A stretch of 64,000 nucleotides of DNA, taken from the NCBI RefSeq assembly GCF_000379105.1, contig NZ_KB900609.1, forward strand, positions 1,885,985 through 1,949,984, written 5' to 3'. This DNA is from Methylobacterium sp. WSM2598 (GTDB lineage Bacteria > Pseudomonadota > Alphaproteobacteria > Rhizobiales > Beijerinckiaceae). Under the pieces are notes generated by a model. The model was not told the DNA's origin and searched no databases. It saw only the letters and a program-made list of their open reading frames with translations. The first letter of the stretch is position 1, and the number at the start of each line of letters is the position of its first letter. Positions 19,282 to 28,892 of the stretch are shown piece after piece. The position numbers and the translations under genes were made by a program.

Positions 19282-19381
19282 CGGCGCGCCGTCAGGAGGC
19301 CCGCGGCCAGCGCCGTGACCAGCGTCCCGCCCCGCCTCCACCCGGCCGGACTGACCGGGCGCGGCAATTGCAACCGGCGGT

Positions 19382-19490
19382 GTCATACGGGATCCGCTTG
19401 ATCAAAGCGGATCCCGGATCACAAGCCCGCGCGGCGCCTGAGCGAAGCCGGCATCCGCGTGGCGACGCAATCCGTCGGATTTCGTATGAC
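19382..19490 (+). repeat. Two-hairpin dispersed repeat, copy R1
   Basis: Bounded by 8-bp inverted ends GTCATACG (19382-19389) and CGTATGAC (19483-19490). First hairpin: 12-bp stem, arms 19388-19399 and 19405-19416 (CGGGATCCGCTT and its complement). Linker GCCCGCGCGGCGCCTGAGCG then the second, here imperfect, hairpin ATCCG...CGGAT. Lies 100 bases downstream of the ABC ATPase and 65 upstream of a small gene. Same family as the repeats near 24.9, 29.2, 41.1, 48.9 and 60.6 kb. Confidence 0.8.
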
Positions 19491-19554
19491 TCCTCACTTC
19501 GGGCGCCACCTGGGCTACAGGTTCGGTCCACGCCGATCCGGGGAGACGCACACG

Positions 19555-19791
19555 ATGGTCGAGACATCCTGCCGGACCATCCTGCGTCGGGTGCTGCCGC
19601 CCTCGCTGATCGTCACCCCGCCGCCGCCCTACCTCCTCGTCCGCGACGAGGTCCAGGAGGCGCTGCACCGCTTCGCGGGCCTGAGCGAGTGCGCGCGGGA
19701 GAGGGGCGAGCCCGAACTGGCGTCCCTGCTCGATCAGGTCGGCCTGCGCGCCGCGGCGCGGCACCTGCGGATGGGGATCCCGCGCCCCTGA
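19555..19791 (+). CDS. Small hypothetical protein
   Basis: 78 residues from ATG 19555, with GGGGAGACGCACACG upstream. Basic N-terminus, a Pro-rich turn (VTPPPPYLLV), then a helix DEVQEALHRFAGLSECARE and a second helix ELASLLDQVGLRAAARHLR. Looks like a small helical hairpin protein of no known family. It is the only plausible frame here. Confidence 0.5.
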   Translation: MVETSCRTILRRVLPPSLIVTPPPPYLLVRDEVQEALHRFAGLSECARERGEPELASLLDQVGLRAAARHLRMGIPRP

Positions 19792-19825
19792 GGCCGGCCG
19801 CGAGCGGCGCGCGGCGGGATGTCCG

Positions 19826-19900
19826 GGGCGGCGGAATTTCCAGGGCGGCGGAATTTCCAGGGCGGCGGAATTTCCAGGGCGGCGGAATTTCCAGGGCGGC
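19826..19900. repeat. 17-bp tandem repeat, four identical copies
   Basis: Unit GGGCGGCGGAATTTCCA repeated exactly at 19826, 19843, 19860 and 19877, followed by seven bases of a fifth. Each unit carries the dyad GGAA-T-TTCC. The unit length is not a multiple of three and the array lies between genes, so it is not coding. The neighbouring intergenic DNA (19792-20072) shows nothing else. Confidence 0.9.
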
Positions 19901-20072
19901 TTGGGCCGGGGAGCGGCCGGGCGCGCAACCCCTCATTGCCGCCATGCGCCGGACCCGTCTTGGCACGCGCCGCGCCGCGCCCATCTCCCAAGGGGAGCGA
20001 GTTTGGCACGGCCCGTGCCGGGAGATCCCCGGCCGGCCCTGCCGGCCGGCACCAACCGGAAGGTGGCCTCCC

Positions 20073-20315
20073 ATGAAGACCGCGCTCGTCCTCGCCCTGT
20101 CGCTGATCCAGCCGGCCCATTCGTGGTACCCCTACGAGTGCTGCTCCGATCAGGATTGCGAGCCGATCAGCGACGCGGTCGAGGTGCCGGGCGGCTATCG
20201 CACCCACGGCATCTTCATCCCCATGGCCAAGGTCCGCCCGAGCAAGGACGGCAATTTCCACTGGTGCCACCGGGGCGACTACGTGTTCTGCTTCTTCGCG
20301 CCGCTCGCGGGCTGA
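20073..20315 (+). CDS. Small secreted Cys-rich protein
   Basis: 80 residues from ATG 20073, preceded by GGAAGGTGG. Signal peptide KTALVLALSLIQPAHS, then WYPYECCSDQDCEPISDAV, VPGGYRTHGIF, HWCHRGDYVFCFFAPLAG. Five Cys in the mature part could form disulphides in the periplasm. Proteins with the WYP-ECCS-DC opening are frequent in rhizobia and methylobacteria; their role is unknown to me. Confidence 0.8.
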   Translation: MKTALVLALSLIQPAHSWYPYECCSDQDCEPISDAVEVPGGYRTHGIFIPMAKVRPSKDGNFHWCHRGDYVFCFFAPLAG

Positions 20316-20323
20316 GCCGGGCG

Positions 20324-21607
20324 TCAGCCGGCCTCGCCCTCGGCGTGCCGGCGCCGGATGCGCCGGACCGTCCAGGCGACCGCGAGCACGATCGCCGGCA
20401 CCGCGGCCGCGGTCCCGATCGTGGCGTCGACGGGGAGCCCCGCCGCGTGCGCGCCCTCCAGCACGTGATGGACGAGGCTCGCCACGTAGTAGCTGATCGC
20501 CGCGACCGAGAGGCCCTCGACGGTCTGCTGCAGCCGGATCTGCAGCCTCACCCGGTCGTTCATCGCCTGGAGCTGGGCGTGGTTCTGCTTCTCCAGCTCG
20601 ACGTCGACCCGGGTGCGCAGCATCTGGGCGGCGCGCGAGAGCTTCTCGGAGAGCGTGTCCTGCCGCTCGCCCGTGGCCATGCAGGTGCGGATCGCCGGGT
20701 TGAAGCGCCGGGCGAGGAAGACCGACCAGCTCGTCTGGCCGGGGATCGGCTGCTCGCGGATGGCGTCGAGGCGCAGGCGGATCAGCTCGTCGTAGGCCCG
20801 GGTGGCACCGAAGCGGAAGAGCGAGCGGGCCGCCCCGGCCTCGAGCTCGGCCGAGAGCGCGATCAGCCGGTCGAGGAGCTGGTGGTTGGCCTCGAACCCC
20901 TCGCTCGCCCGCATCTCCTCCATCAGCACCGGCAGGGCGGTCTCGATCCGGCGGATCGCCGGGCCGAGCGCCTGCGCCTCGGGCAGGCCGAGCAGGGCCA
21001 GGGTGCGGTAGGTCTCGATCTCCAGGACGCGCTGCACCAGGGCGCCGGCCGCCACCCGGGTCATGCCGCGATCCGCCACGACGACGCGCACGAAGCCGTG
21101 CGGGTCGGCCTGGAAGTCGGTGGCGATGACGGCCGCGCCGCCCTCCGCCTGGGCGACCGCCAGGGAGGAGGGCGAGAAGGTCGCGGTGATCTCCGGCGGC
21201 ACGTCGCCCTCGCCGGCCGCGAGCAGGTGGAGGTCGACGGCGACGAGCAGGTCGCCCGGCTGCGGCAGGCCCTCCATCGGCCCGGCGAGCGCGTCGGGCT
21301 GCGGCTGGAAGGCGAGACCCTGCTGGTCCGCGTATTCCCAGGTGTAGGTGGTGAACTCGCTGTGGCTCTCCCAGCGCAGGATCGCCCCCGAGAAGACCAC
21401 CCGGTGCTGCTTGGCCGCCGCCGGGGGCCCTGGCAGGCCGAGGCCGGCGCAATAGGCGTCGAGCGCGGCCCGGTCCGCCGCCGCCGCCTCGCCATCCGTC
21501 AGGAAGGCGTAGTGCAGGAAGCGCCGCGGGGTCTTCACCGGCATGAAGGGCCGGGCATGCACCTCCGCCAGCACCCGCGCCCGCAGGGCATGTTCGTTCA
21601 GCCGCAT
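20324..21607 (-). CDS. DUF3422 family membrane-anchored protein
   Basis: 427 residues. Starts MRLNEHALRARVLAEVHARP, the hallmark opening of DUF3422, followed by a long soluble helical region, FHYAF-like and WESHSEFTTYTW segments, and a C-terminal pair of membrane helices (about 350-420: VAAISYYVASLVHHVLEG and AVPAIVLAVAWTVRRI). Function unknown in the family. Divergent from the diguanylate cyclase. Confidence 0.88.
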   Translation of the reverse strand: MRLNEHALRARVLAEVHARPFMPVKTPRRFLHYAFLTDGEAAAADRAALDAYCAGLGLPGPPAAAKQHRVVFSGAILRWESHSEFTTYTWEYADQQGLAFQPQPDALAGPMEGLPQPGDLLVAVDLHLLAAGEGDVPPEITATFSPSSLAVAQAEGGAAVIATDFQADPHGFVRVVVADRGMTRVAAGALVQRVLEIETYRTLALLGLPEAQALGPAIRRIETALPVLMEEMRASEGFEANHQLLDRLIALSAELEAGAARSLFRFGATRAYDELIRLRLDAIREQPIPGQTSWSVFLARRFNPAIRTCMATGERQDTLSEKLSRAAQMLRTRVDVELEKQNHAQLQAMNDRVRLQIRLQQTVEGLSVAAISYYVASLVHHVLEGAHAAGLPVDATIGTAAAVPAIVLAVAWTVRRIRRRHAEGEAG

Positions 21608-21907
21608 CAGCGTCCCGTGGCGCCGCCGTCGCGCGGTCCCGGCAACGCTTGGCGCAAGCCGGGGCGGGCGTCAACGCGATTCTCCCCGTGGGATCCGGAG
21701 CTTGGCGCGGCGCCCGGTCCGCCCCGGACTCGCGCGACCGCGGCGGCTCCGCTCCGTCGGCGAATCCGATCCATGCCGTTGGGTCAGTCGGTAACGATTC
21801 GGCGCTGAACTGGTGCGGAGGCGGAGCGGCCCGGCCGGCGGGATCCGGCCCGCGAGGGCACCGCGGCGACGATGCGCGACGGGTGCCGAGCTGTGCGTGA
21901 CTGAGCC
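21608..21907. other. Divergent promoter region, no recognisable element
   Basis: Three hundred bases between the DUF3422 and diguanylate cyclase starts. It must carry both promoters, but I see no clear -35/-10 pair, dyad or hairpin. The stretch around 21770-21810 (GTTGGGTCAGTCGGTAACG) is slightly less GC-rich. Confidence 0.35.
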
Positions 21908-23068
21908 ATGGCCCTCGATTCCACCACGCTGCTGTTCGCGAGCATCAGCGCCCGCCTTGCCTACATCGTGGTCATGGGAATCTGGTGGCGGCGGCAGCGG
22001 TCCGAGCCCTTCCTGCTGCACTGGTGCCTGAGCATCGGGATATCGTCGGCGGGGCTCGTCTACCATGCCGGCACGGGCGGCGGAGCGACGTCCCAGCCGG
22101 ACCTAGCCGCCTATCTCCTGTTCGGAGCCAGCAACGCCCTGTGCTGGAGCGGCCTTCGGCTGTTCAACGAACGGCCCCTCGACCGGCGCCGGCTCGTCGG
22201 TCTCGCGCTGCTGCCGGCTCTCGCCTACGGGGCGGCCCTGGGCCTCGGCCAGAGGGCCGCGATGGTCGCCGCCTTCGCGGCCCTCGCGGTCCAGATCGCC
22301 GTCACCCTGGCCGAATTGCTGCGCGACGGCGCGATCGCCCGCCTGTGGTCCTCCGCCGTCGTGGCGGCCGGCTTCGGGACCTATCTGGTGATCTTCCTCG
22401 CCTCGATGGCGCTGCTCGCCGTCGAGCCGGCGGCCATGGCCGCGAATCGCGGCGCCGACCTCTCGCTGGTGATCGATCAATCCTGCAGCGCGCTGGTCTA
22501 TCTCGGCTTCCTGGCGATGGCGGGCGAGCGGGCGAGCCTGCGCCTCGCCCATCTCGCCGGCACCGACCCGCTGACCGGCCTCGCCAACCGCCGCGGCCTG
22601 TCGCAGCTCGCCCACGGCCGGGCCCGACCGGCCGCCATCCTCCTCGCCGACATCGACCACTTCAAGGCCATCAACGACGGGCATGGCCACGAGGGCGGCG
22701 ACGCCGTGCTGGTGGAATTCGCCCGGCGCCTGCGCGGCAGCCTGCGCGCGCGGGACATCGCCGCCCGGTGGGGCGGGGAGGAGTTCCTGGTCGTGCTGCA
22801 CGGTGCGGATCCCGCCATGGCCGAGGCTCTCGCCGAGCGGGTCAGGGCCGCCACCGAGGCCCACCCCTTCCGGGTCGGCCAGGACCCGATCCGGATCACG
22901 GTCAGCATCGGGGTCGCGATCCTGCGCGAGGACGAGCACGGGATCGAACCCGCGCTCCAGCGGGCGGACGCGGCCCTCTACGCGGCGAAGAGCGACGGCC
23001 GCAACCGCGTCCGCGCGGCGTCGCCCGCCGCCCCCGCGGTCAGTGCCGGAAGTGGCGGGTTCCCGTGA
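21908..23068 (+). CDS. Membrane-bound diguanylate cyclase (GGDEF)
   Basis: 386 residues. N-terminal 6-7 membrane helices (about 5-210), then a GGDEF domain from [12 protein letters not shown]: metal-binding [20 protein letters not shown] and active site WGGEEF. The product inhibition site RxxD (RARD) sits five residues before GGEEF, so feedback by cyclic di-GMP is expected. No EAL domain. It makes cyclic di-GMP, probably in response to a membrane-sensed signal. Its 3' end overlaps purH, on the other strand, by 29 bases. Confidence 0.92.
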   Translation: MALDSTTLLFASISARLAYIVVMGIWWRRQRSEPFLLHWCLSIGISSAGLVYHAGTGGGATSQPDLAAYLLFGASNALCWSGLRLFNERPLDRRRLVGLALLPALAYGAALGLGQRAAMVAAFAALAVQIAVTLAELLRDGAIARLWSSAVVAAGFGTYLVIFLASMALLAVEPAAMAANRGADLSLVIDQSCSALVYLGFLAMAGERASLRLAHLAGTDPLTGLANRRGLSQLAHGRARPAAILLADIDHFKAINDGHGHEGGDAVLVEFARRLRGSLRARDIAARWGGEEFLVVLHGADPAMAEALAERVRAATEAHPFRVGQDPIRITVSIGVAILREDEHGIEPALQRADAALYAAKSDGRNRVRAASPAAPAVSAGSGGFP

Positions 23069-24644
23069 AGACCATGGCGAGACCGGCCTCGTCGGCGGCG
23101 CGGATCACCTCGTCGTCGCGCATCGAGCCGCCCGGCTGGATCACCGCCGTGGCCCCGGCCTCGGCGGCGGCGAGCAGCCCGTCCGCGAAGGGGAAGAACG
23201 CGTCCGAGGCGACCACGGCGCCGCGCGCGAGGCTCTCCGGCGCCCCGGCGGCCTTGGCAGCCTCGGCCGCCTTCCAGGCGGCGATGCGGGAGGAATCGAC
23301 CCGCGACATCTGCCCGGCGCCGATGCCGACCGTGGCCCCGTCGCGGGCGTAGACGATCGCGTTCGACTTCACGTGCTTGGCGACCCGGAAGGCGAAGCGC
23401 AGGTCGGCGCGCTCGCGCTCGCTCGGCGCCCGCTTGGTCACCACGCGCAGGTCCATGTCGTCGACGACGGCCGCGTCGCGGTCCTGGACCAGGATGCCGC
23501 CCGCCACGCTGCGCCAGACCTGGCCCGGCTGGCGCGGATCGCCGACGCCCCCGGTGACGAGGAGGCGCAGGTTCTTCTTGGCGGCGACGATCCGCACCGC
23601 CTCGCCCGTCGCGTCCGGGGCGATGATCACCTCGGTGAAGATCTCGACGATGCGGCGCGCGGCCTCGGCGTCGAGCGTGCGGTTGAGCGCGACGATGCCC
23701 CCGAAGGCCGAGACCGGGTCGCAGGCGAGCGCCCGCTCGTAGGCCGCGAGCAATGTGCCGCCCTCCGCGACGCCGCAGGGATTGGCGTGCTTGACGATGA
23801 CCACCGCGGCCGTGCGGGCGGGGTCGAACTCGCTGACGCACTCGAAGGCGGCGTCCGTGTCGTTGAGGTTGTTGTAGGAGAGTTCCTTGCCCTGGAGCTG
23901 GCGGGCCGTCGCCACGCCCGGGCGCGCGGCGCCGGCCGTGCGGTAGAACGCGGCCTTCTGGTGCGGGTTCTCGCCGTAGCGCAGGCCCTGCGCGAGGGTG
24001 CCGCCGAGGGCCCGGAAGGCCGGCGCCCCGGGCAGATCGGCGGCGTACTCGCCCTCGAGCCAGGTCGCGATGGCGGCGTCGTAGGAGGCGGTGCGGGCGA
24101 AGGCCTTCTGGGCGAGGCGGCGGCGGGTCGCCCGTGTGACCGAGCCCGCATGCGCGTCGAGATCCGCCAGGATCGCCGCGTAATCGGCGACGTCGACCAC
24201 CACCGCGACGTCGTCGTGGTTCTTGGCCGCCGCCCGGATCATCGCCGGGCCGCCGATGTCGATGTTCTCGATGCACTCGGCCGGGGGGCGCCCGGCCGCG
24301 AGCGTCGCCTCGAACGGGTAGAGGTTGACGACCAGGAGGTCGATCGCCGGGATGCCGTGGGCCAGCATGGCGGCCTGGTGCTCGGGATTGTCGCGCACGG
24401 CCAGCAGCCCGCCGTGCACGCCCGGATGCAGGGTCTTGACCCGCCCGTCCATCATCTCGGGGTAGCCGGTGAGGTCGGACACCTCGGTGACGGCGAGCCC
24501 CGCCTCGGTGAGCGTCCGGTGCGTGCCCCCGGTCGAGACGAGGGCGACTCCCCGGGCGGCGAGGGCGCGCGCGAAGTCCACGAGCCCGCTCTTGTCGGAG
24601 ACCGAGAGCAGCGCGCGGGTGACGGGGGTGAGGTCGCTCGCCAT
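23040..24644 (-). CDS. purH: Bifunctional AICAR transformylase / IMP cyclohydrolase
   Basis: 534 residues, usual length. N-terminal IMP cyclohydrolase (about 1-200): [42 protein letters not shown]-terminal transformylase: [40 protein letters not shown], and the closing GTRHFRH. Catalyses the last two steps of purine synthesis. ATG 24644. A two-hairpin repeat lies upstream, between purH and the heparinase-like gene. The order rsmB-heparinase-purH is conserved in alphaproteobacteria. Confidence 0.97.
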   Translation of the reverse strand: MASDLTPVTRALLSVSDKSGLVDFARALAARGVALVSTGGTHRTLTEAGLAVTEVSDLTGYPEMMDGRVKTLHPGVHGGLLAVRDNPEHQAAMLAHGIPAIDLLVVNLYPFEATLAAGRPPAECIENIDIGGPAMIRAAAKNHDDVAVVVDVADYAAILADLDAHAGSVTRATRRRLAQKAFARTASYDAAIATWLEGEYAADLPGAPAFRALGGTLAQGLRYGENPHQKAAFYRTAGAARPGVATARQLQGKELSYNNLNDTDAAFECVSEFDPARTAAVVIVKHANPCGVAEGGTLLAAYERALACDPVSAFGGIVALNRTLDAEAARRIVEIFTEVIIAPDATGEAVRIVAAKKNLRLLVTGGVGDPRQPGQVWRSVAGGILVQDRDAAVVDDMDLRVVTKRAPSERERADLRFAFRVAKHVKSNAIVYARDGATVGIGAGQMSRVDSSRIAAWKAAEAAKAAGAPESLARGAVVASDAFFPFADGLLAAAEAGATAVIQPGGSMRDDEVIRAADEAGLAMVFTGTRHFRH

Positions 24645-24831
24645 GGGTCGACGTCCGGATAACGGGGCGGCGCACCGGCGCGGGCGCCTGCCTTCGGCTG
24701 CAAAGTCCGGGCGCGGTAGCAGAAACGGCCCCGGGAGACCAGACGAGGCGGCGCTGGGCCCCCATGCGCCGCGGGATCCGCGGCCCCGCGGCGCAACCGG
24801 TGCCGGGTGGGCGGACCCCGCGGGTCAGAGT
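24645..24831. other. Upstream region of purH, nothing recognised
   Basis: Between purH and the repeat copy R2. Probably holds the purH promoter, but no dyad, riboswitch fold or clear promoter hexamers can be supported. Confidence 0.3.
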
Positions 24832-24956
24832 GTCATACGACATCCGACGGATTGCGTCGCCATCTCCCATTTCGGCCATGCGGATATCGGCGTCGCTCAG
24901 GCGCCGCGCGGGCCCGTGATCCGCTGTCCGGACGTGATCGTCCGGACAGCGGATCA
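24832..24956 (-). repeat. Two-hairpin dispersed repeat, copy R2 (perfect 18-bp palindrome)
   Basis: Reverse orientation. TCATACG at one end (24833-24839), then the second-hairpin module, which here carries extra bases (around 24862-24880), the GC linker, and a perfect palindrome 24917-24956: two 18-base arms beginning TGATCCGCTGTCCGGACG around a TGAT loop. The last three bases of the palindrome (24954-24956) are the stop codon of the heparinase-like gene on the minus strand. Confidence 0.85.
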
Positions 24957-26720
24957 CGCGCGCCGGAAGCGCCACGCCAGCCGGGTGCCGTCCGCGACCT
25001 TGAGGTGCAGCACGATCTGCTCCGTCCGCCGGGCGCCGTTCGAGGCCGCGAAGAAGACGCTCTCCTCGATCACCGGATCGGTCGCCTCGGTCTCGAACAG
25101 CCACACCTCGCCGCCCGCGCCCTGCAGGCGCACCGCCCGGCCCTCCCGGCTCACCCGCAGGGAGGGATGCAGGTGGAAACGGATCGCCGCCTCGACCGGA
25201 CGGCCGGCGCCGCGGGCGCGCCCCTCCCGCTCCGGCCGCCGGAAGGCGTCCTCGCCCTCCAGGAGGTCGCCCGCCGGCGCGAGGCGCCAGCGCCGCTCAT
25301 GGATCAGCCCGAATCCCGCGAGGTAGCCGTCGTGGCTCGCCGCGAGCACCGCCGTGCCGTCCGGCGCGCTGCCGCGCTCGACCGGGACCCGGAGCGGCCC
25401 GCGCAGGATCACCGGCCCGATCCGGTGGCGCAGCCAGGCGGCGATCGGGTGCGCGAAGCCGGGCCCGGGCGGGTTGAGGAAGCGGCAGGACGAGGCGGTT
25501 CCGAGCACCGCGGTCGAGTGCGCCGCCGTGGTGCGGGCGAGCTGGCGCATCTCGTCGCCGCTCGCCGGCATGCCGCAATTGACCACGAGGCGCTGGGCGC
25601 CGCTCGACAGTTCGAAGGACAGGCAGCCCGCCCCGGCCACGGTCGAGTAGACCAGCGGCGGCGCGGGGCCGATATCCGCGACGAGGAGCGTGCGGCCCGC
25701 CTCCAGCCGCGCGTAGCCGGTGTGGGGCGCGTGCATCAGCGGGCGGGCCAGCGCCCCGTCGTAGATCAGCAGGGTCGCGAGCTGGTCGGCCTCCGTCGCC
25801 CCCATGCCGTTGTGGTGGCCGAGGGAGGCGTCCCCGTGGCGCAGCAGCCGCAGGAAGGGCAGCATCCGGTCGATCGCGACGAGCAGCGGATCGGGCGGGG
25901 CGATGTCGCGGCTGAGGAAGCTCTGGCGCAGGGGCAGCAGGTCGAGCAGGAGTTCCTGCACGGCCGCCGGGTCGCGGCTGCGATGGCCGCCATCCGCCAG
26001 GATCTGCCGGGTGAGCTCCCGGGAGAGGAGGCGCACGCCCCGGCGCAGCACCGGCTCGAACCCGTCGCAGCACAGGCCCGCATAGGTCAGCGCGACCGCG
26101 GCGGCGAGGCGCTGGCGCGGCGGGATGCCGTCCCTCAGGGCCGTGTCGAGGCGGCGCACGCAGCGCCCGATCCCCTTCAGGAAGGCTTGGTAGAAGGCGT
26201 GGTCCGCCCCTTCGAGGACGAGGGGCGACTGGCTGAGCAGCGAGATCAGCCGGCGGGCCGCGACGGCGGGCCGGTCCGCGATGTCGCGGTCGCCGCGCCC
26301 GGCGAGGTAGTCCTGCACGAAGGCGCGGGCGTTGGAGCGGGCGAGCGCGCTGTCGGCGGCGCTCAGGTGCCGCAGCCAGCCGAACCCGTAGAGCGCCTCC
26401 CCCCATTCGGGCGAGGGCGGGGTGAAGTCGAAGGGCGAGCGCCCGCCCGTGGCGAGGGCCCGGCCGGCGAACACGAACAGGCCCGCGTAGATGTCGCCCG
26501 CCAGGGTGGCGTCGCTGGTGCGCAGGTCCTGGGGCGCGATGACGAGGCCGGTCGGCCGCAGCCGCGCGAAGGCCGAGGGCGCCGAGGAGAGGTGGAGGAT
26601 GGCGGAGCGGGCGGCGCGGCCGATCTCGCGCCCGACAAGCCGGTAGAAGCGCCAGCGGTCAGGCCCCCAGTGCACGCCACCCCCCGAGGTCCCCGCGCCC
26701 GCGGGGATGATGACAACCAA
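24954..26720 (-). CDS. Heparinase II/III-family protein
   Basis: 588 residues from ATG 26720. N-terminal alpha/alpha barrel (about 60-300, with SLLSQSPLVLEGADHAFYQ) and a C-terminal beta-sandwich; between them GDASLGHHNGMGATEADQL and LMHAPHTGYARLEAGRTLL, which match the family's substrate-cleft region. Alphaproteobacterial members beside rsmB and purH have no proven substrate. No signal peptide is evident in the chosen start, so it may be cytosolic or the start may be wrong. The TGA stop is supplied by repeat R2. Confidence 0.88.
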   Translation of the reverse strand: MVVIIPAGAGTSGGGVHWGPDRWRFYRLVGREIGRAARSAILHLSSAPSAFARLRPTGLVIAPQDLRTSDATLAGDIYAGLFVFAGRALATGGRSPFDFTPPSPEWGEALYGFGWLRHLSAADSALARSNARAFVQDYLAGRGDRDIADRPAVAARRLISLLSQSPLVLEGADHAFYQAFLKGIGRCVRRLDTALRDGIPPRQRLAAAVALTYAGLCCDGFEPVLRRGVRLLSRELTRQILADGGHRSRDPAAVQELLLDLLPLRQSFLSRDIAPPDPLLVAIDRMLPFLRLLRHGDASLGHHNGMGATEADQLATLLIYDGALARPLMHAPHTGYARLEAGRTLLVADIGPAPPLVYSTVAGAGCLSFELSSGAQRLVVNCGMPASGDEMRQLARTTAAHSTAVLGTASSCRFLNPPGPGFAHPIAAWLRHRIGPVILRGPLRVPVERGSAPDGTAVLAASHDGYLAGFGLIHERRWRLAPAGDLLEGEDAFRRPEREGRARGAGRPVEAAIRFHLHPSLRVSREGRAVRLQGAGGEVWLFETEATDPVIEESVFFAASNGARRTEQIVLHLKVADGTRLAWRFRRA

Positions 26721-26781
26721 TGGTGAAGGATGATCGCGGCGTCAAACGGCGCGGGCGCGCTTGTGAACAGGATCGCCCGCC

Positions 26782-28125
26782 TCAGGCCGCCTTGCCGAGG
26801 CGCACGGCGAAGAATCCGTCGAGCCCGCCCCGTCCGCCCTCGGCCGGCAACCAGGCGCAGGGGAGGGTGCGCAGGTCGCCCGCGGGGCCGAGGAGCGCCG
26901 CCTCGCCGCCGATCTCCGCCGGGTCGACCGGCTGCCGCGCGAAATCCGGGTGACGGGCGAGGAACGCCTCGGCCTGCCCCTCGCCCTCCTCGGGTTCGAG
27001 GGAGCAGGTGCAGTAGACGAGCCGCCCGCCCGGACGCAGCAGCCGCGCCGCCTTGTCGAGGAGCCGCGCCTGCAGGGCGGTGAGCCGCCCGAGATCCGCC
27101 TCCCGCTTCGTCCAGGCGACGTCGGGGTGGCGCCGGATCGTGCCGGTGGCGCTGCAGGGCGCGTCGAGGAGGATGGCGTCGAAGCGCTCGTCCTCGGGCA
27201 GGGCGAGCGCGTCCGCGGCCCGCGCCTCGGCGGTGAGGCCGAGGCGGGCGAGGTTCTCGCGCAGGCGCCGCAGCCGCGCCTCCGAGCGGTCGACCGCCAG
27301 GACGCTCGCCCCCGCCGCGGCGAGCTGGGCGGTCTTGCCCCCCGGCGCGGCGCAGAGATCCGCGACCCGCTCGCCCGGCCGCACCGCGAGCAGGCGGGCC
27401 GGCAGGGCGGCGGCGGCGTCCTGGACCCACCATTCCCCCTCGGCGAAGCCCGGCAGGAGCGGCACGGGGGTGCGGGACTCGTCGAGGCGCAGGCTCCCGG
27501 TCGGGAGGAGGCGCGCGCCGAGGCGCTCCGCCCAGGGCGCCGGGTCGCCGCGCACCGAGAGGTCGAGCGGCGCCCCGCGCAGATGCGCCGCCGCGATGGA
27601 GCGCGCCGTCTCGGCGCCGTAGGCGGCGCTCCAGCGCCGGGCGAGCCAGCCGGGGGTCTCGATCCCGAGCGGGTCGGCCTCCCCCTCCCGGAGGATCGCC
27701 GCCTTCTCCCGGGAGATGCGCCGCAGCACCGCGTTCACCAGCCCGGACAGGTGGCGCAGCCCGGAATCGGCCTTGGCGAGCCGCACCGCGAGATCCACGG
27801 CCGCGTGGTCCTGCACGTTGAGGACGAGGATCTGCGCCGCGCCGGTCGCCAGCAGTGCCAGGAGCTTCGGCTGGCCCTCGGGCAGCCCCTCGGCGAGCCG
27901 GGCCGCGAGGGCGTGGCGGATCAGCCCGAGATGCCGGAAGGTCGCCGTGGCGATGGCGCGGGCCAGCGCGAGGTCCGGCCCCGGGAGGGCGGCGCGCGAA
28001 GCGGCCGGGTCGAGCACGTCGTCGAGCGCGGTGCCGGAGCGGGCCCCCAGGAGGTCCGCCACGCTCGCATAGGCGAGGCGCCGCGCGGCGAGCCCGGCCG
28101 TTCGTTCGTCCTGCCCGTCATCCAT
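26782..28125 (-). CDS. rsmB: RsmB-type 16S rRNA (cytosine-C5) methyltransferase
   Basis: 447 residues from ATG 28125 (MDDGQDERTAGLAARRLAYA). N-terminal NusB-like helical domain (about 10-130), then a methyltransferase domain: SAM loop DLCAAPGGKTAQLAAAG, DAPCSATGTIRRHPD with the first Cys, and VYCTCSLEPEEGEGQ with the catalytic Cys. Predicted to make m5C in the 16S rRNA decoding region. An upstream in-frame extension to 28341 is Arg/Pro-rich and not family-like. Divergent from the SDH assembly factor gene. Confidence 0.93.
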   Translation of the reverse strand: MDDGQDERTAGLAARRLAYASVADLLGARSGTALDDVLDPAASRAALPGPDLALARAIATATFRHLGLIRHALAARLAEGLPEGQPKLLALLATGAAQILVLNVQDHAAVDLAVRLAKADSGLRHLSGLVNAVLRRISREKAAILREGEADPLGIETPGWLARRWSAAYGAETARSIAAAHLRGAPLDLSVRGDPAPWAERLGARLLPTGSLRLDESRTPVPLLPGFAEGEWWVQDAAAALPARLLAVRPGERVADLCAAPGGKTAQLAAAGASVLAVDRSEARLRRLRENLARLGLTAEARAADALALPEDERFDAILLDAPCSATGTIRRHPDVAWTKREADLGRLTALQARLLDKAARLLRPGGRLVYCTCSLEPEEGEGQAEAFLARHPDFARQPVDPAEIGGEAALLGPAGDLRTLPCAWLPAEGGRGGLDGFFAVRLGKAA

Positions 28126-28243
28126 GCGCCCGTCGCCGCTCCGCCTTGACGGCGCGCCGGCTCCCCTCCACCTGCGGGGGAGGATCCGACGCGCGAGGCG
28201 CCGGGCGTGGCACCGCGCCGGCCCGGATGCAAGCGGGAGCACG

Positions 28244-28453
28244 ATGATGGACGACGAGAGGCTGGCCGAGGCGCCGCGCAAGACCCTCAGCCCGGCGGCG
28301 CAGCGCGCCCTCGCGGAGGCGCAGGCCCGCCGCGCCGCCATCGACGCCCGCGCCGCCGAGATCCGCCGGGCGCGCGAGATCGACGGGCGCGGCGGCCTGG
28401 AGCCGGTGCGCTACGACGACTGGGAGGTGAAGGGCCTCGCCACGGATTTCTGA
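28244..28453 (+). CDS. DUF1674 / SDHAF4-like succinate dehydrogenase assembly factor
   Basis: 69 residues from ATG 28244. Helical N-terminal half (AAQRALAEAQARRAAIDARA) and the diagnostic C-terminus GGLEPVRYDDWEVKGLATDF. The family binds flavinylated SdhA and helps assemble succinate dehydrogenase. Two consecutive ATGs (28244 and 28247) are possible. It sits in the usual place, divergent from rsmB. Confidence 0.85.
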   Translation: MMDDERLAEAPRKTLSPAAQRALAEAQARRAAIDARAAEIRRAREIDGRGGLEPVRYDDWEVKGLATDF

Positions 28454-28465
28454 GGGAGATGCGCC

Positions 28466-28840
28466 ATGGGCCTCCTCGACGGCCTGCTCGGTCACGGCAG
28501 CGACGCGGCGCCCGCGGACGTGGCGCGGGAACTCGACGGCATGCTCGTGCCGGGCGAGACGGTCGAGGTCGCCTTCCGGGTCCTGCGCGACCTGATGGTC
28601 TTCACCGACCGGCGCCTGATCCTCGTCGACCGGCAGGGCGTCACGGGCCGCAAGATCTCCTACCTGACCGTGCCCTACCGGGCGATCACCTCGTTCTCGG
28701 TCGAGAATGCCGGCAGCTTCGACCTCGATTCCGAGCTGAAGGTCTGGGTCTCGGGGCGCCCGGACCCAATCTCGCGCACGCTGCGGCGCGGCGCCGACAT
28801 CCGCGGCATCCAGCGCGCCATCGCGGCCTCCCTGCGCTGA
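28466..28840 (+). CDS. PH-domain protein (bPH type)
   Basis: 124 residues, ATG 28466, with GAGGGAGATGC upstream. A single bacterial pleckstrin-homology domain: GMLVPGETVEVAFRVLRDLM, FTDRRLILVDRQGVTGRK, VPYRAITSFSVENAG, and a closing helix ADIRGIQRAIAASL. FTDRRLI..D-QG-TGRK is the bPH hallmark. Function in bacteria unknown, often stress- or envelope-linked. Twelve bases after the previous gene, so likely co-transcribed. Confidence 0.85.
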   Translation: MGLLDGLLGHGSDAAPADVARELDGMLVPGETVEVAFRVLRDLMVFTDRRLILVDRQGVTGRKISYLTVPYRAITSFSVENAGSFDLDSELKVWVSGRPDPISRTLRRGADIRGIQRAIAASLR

Positions 28841-28892
28841 GGGAACGGGCGCCTCGCGCTTCCGTTGGGATCGGGAGAGCGAGGAGGCGCCG

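Noticed and set aside
19382..19490. Insertion sequence or complete transposon
   Set aside because: Inverted ends are present, but the element is about 109 bases, has no coding capacity and shows no clear target duplication.
19826..19900. CRISPR array
   Set aside because: The 17-bp units are directly adjacent with no spacers and no cas genes are nearby.
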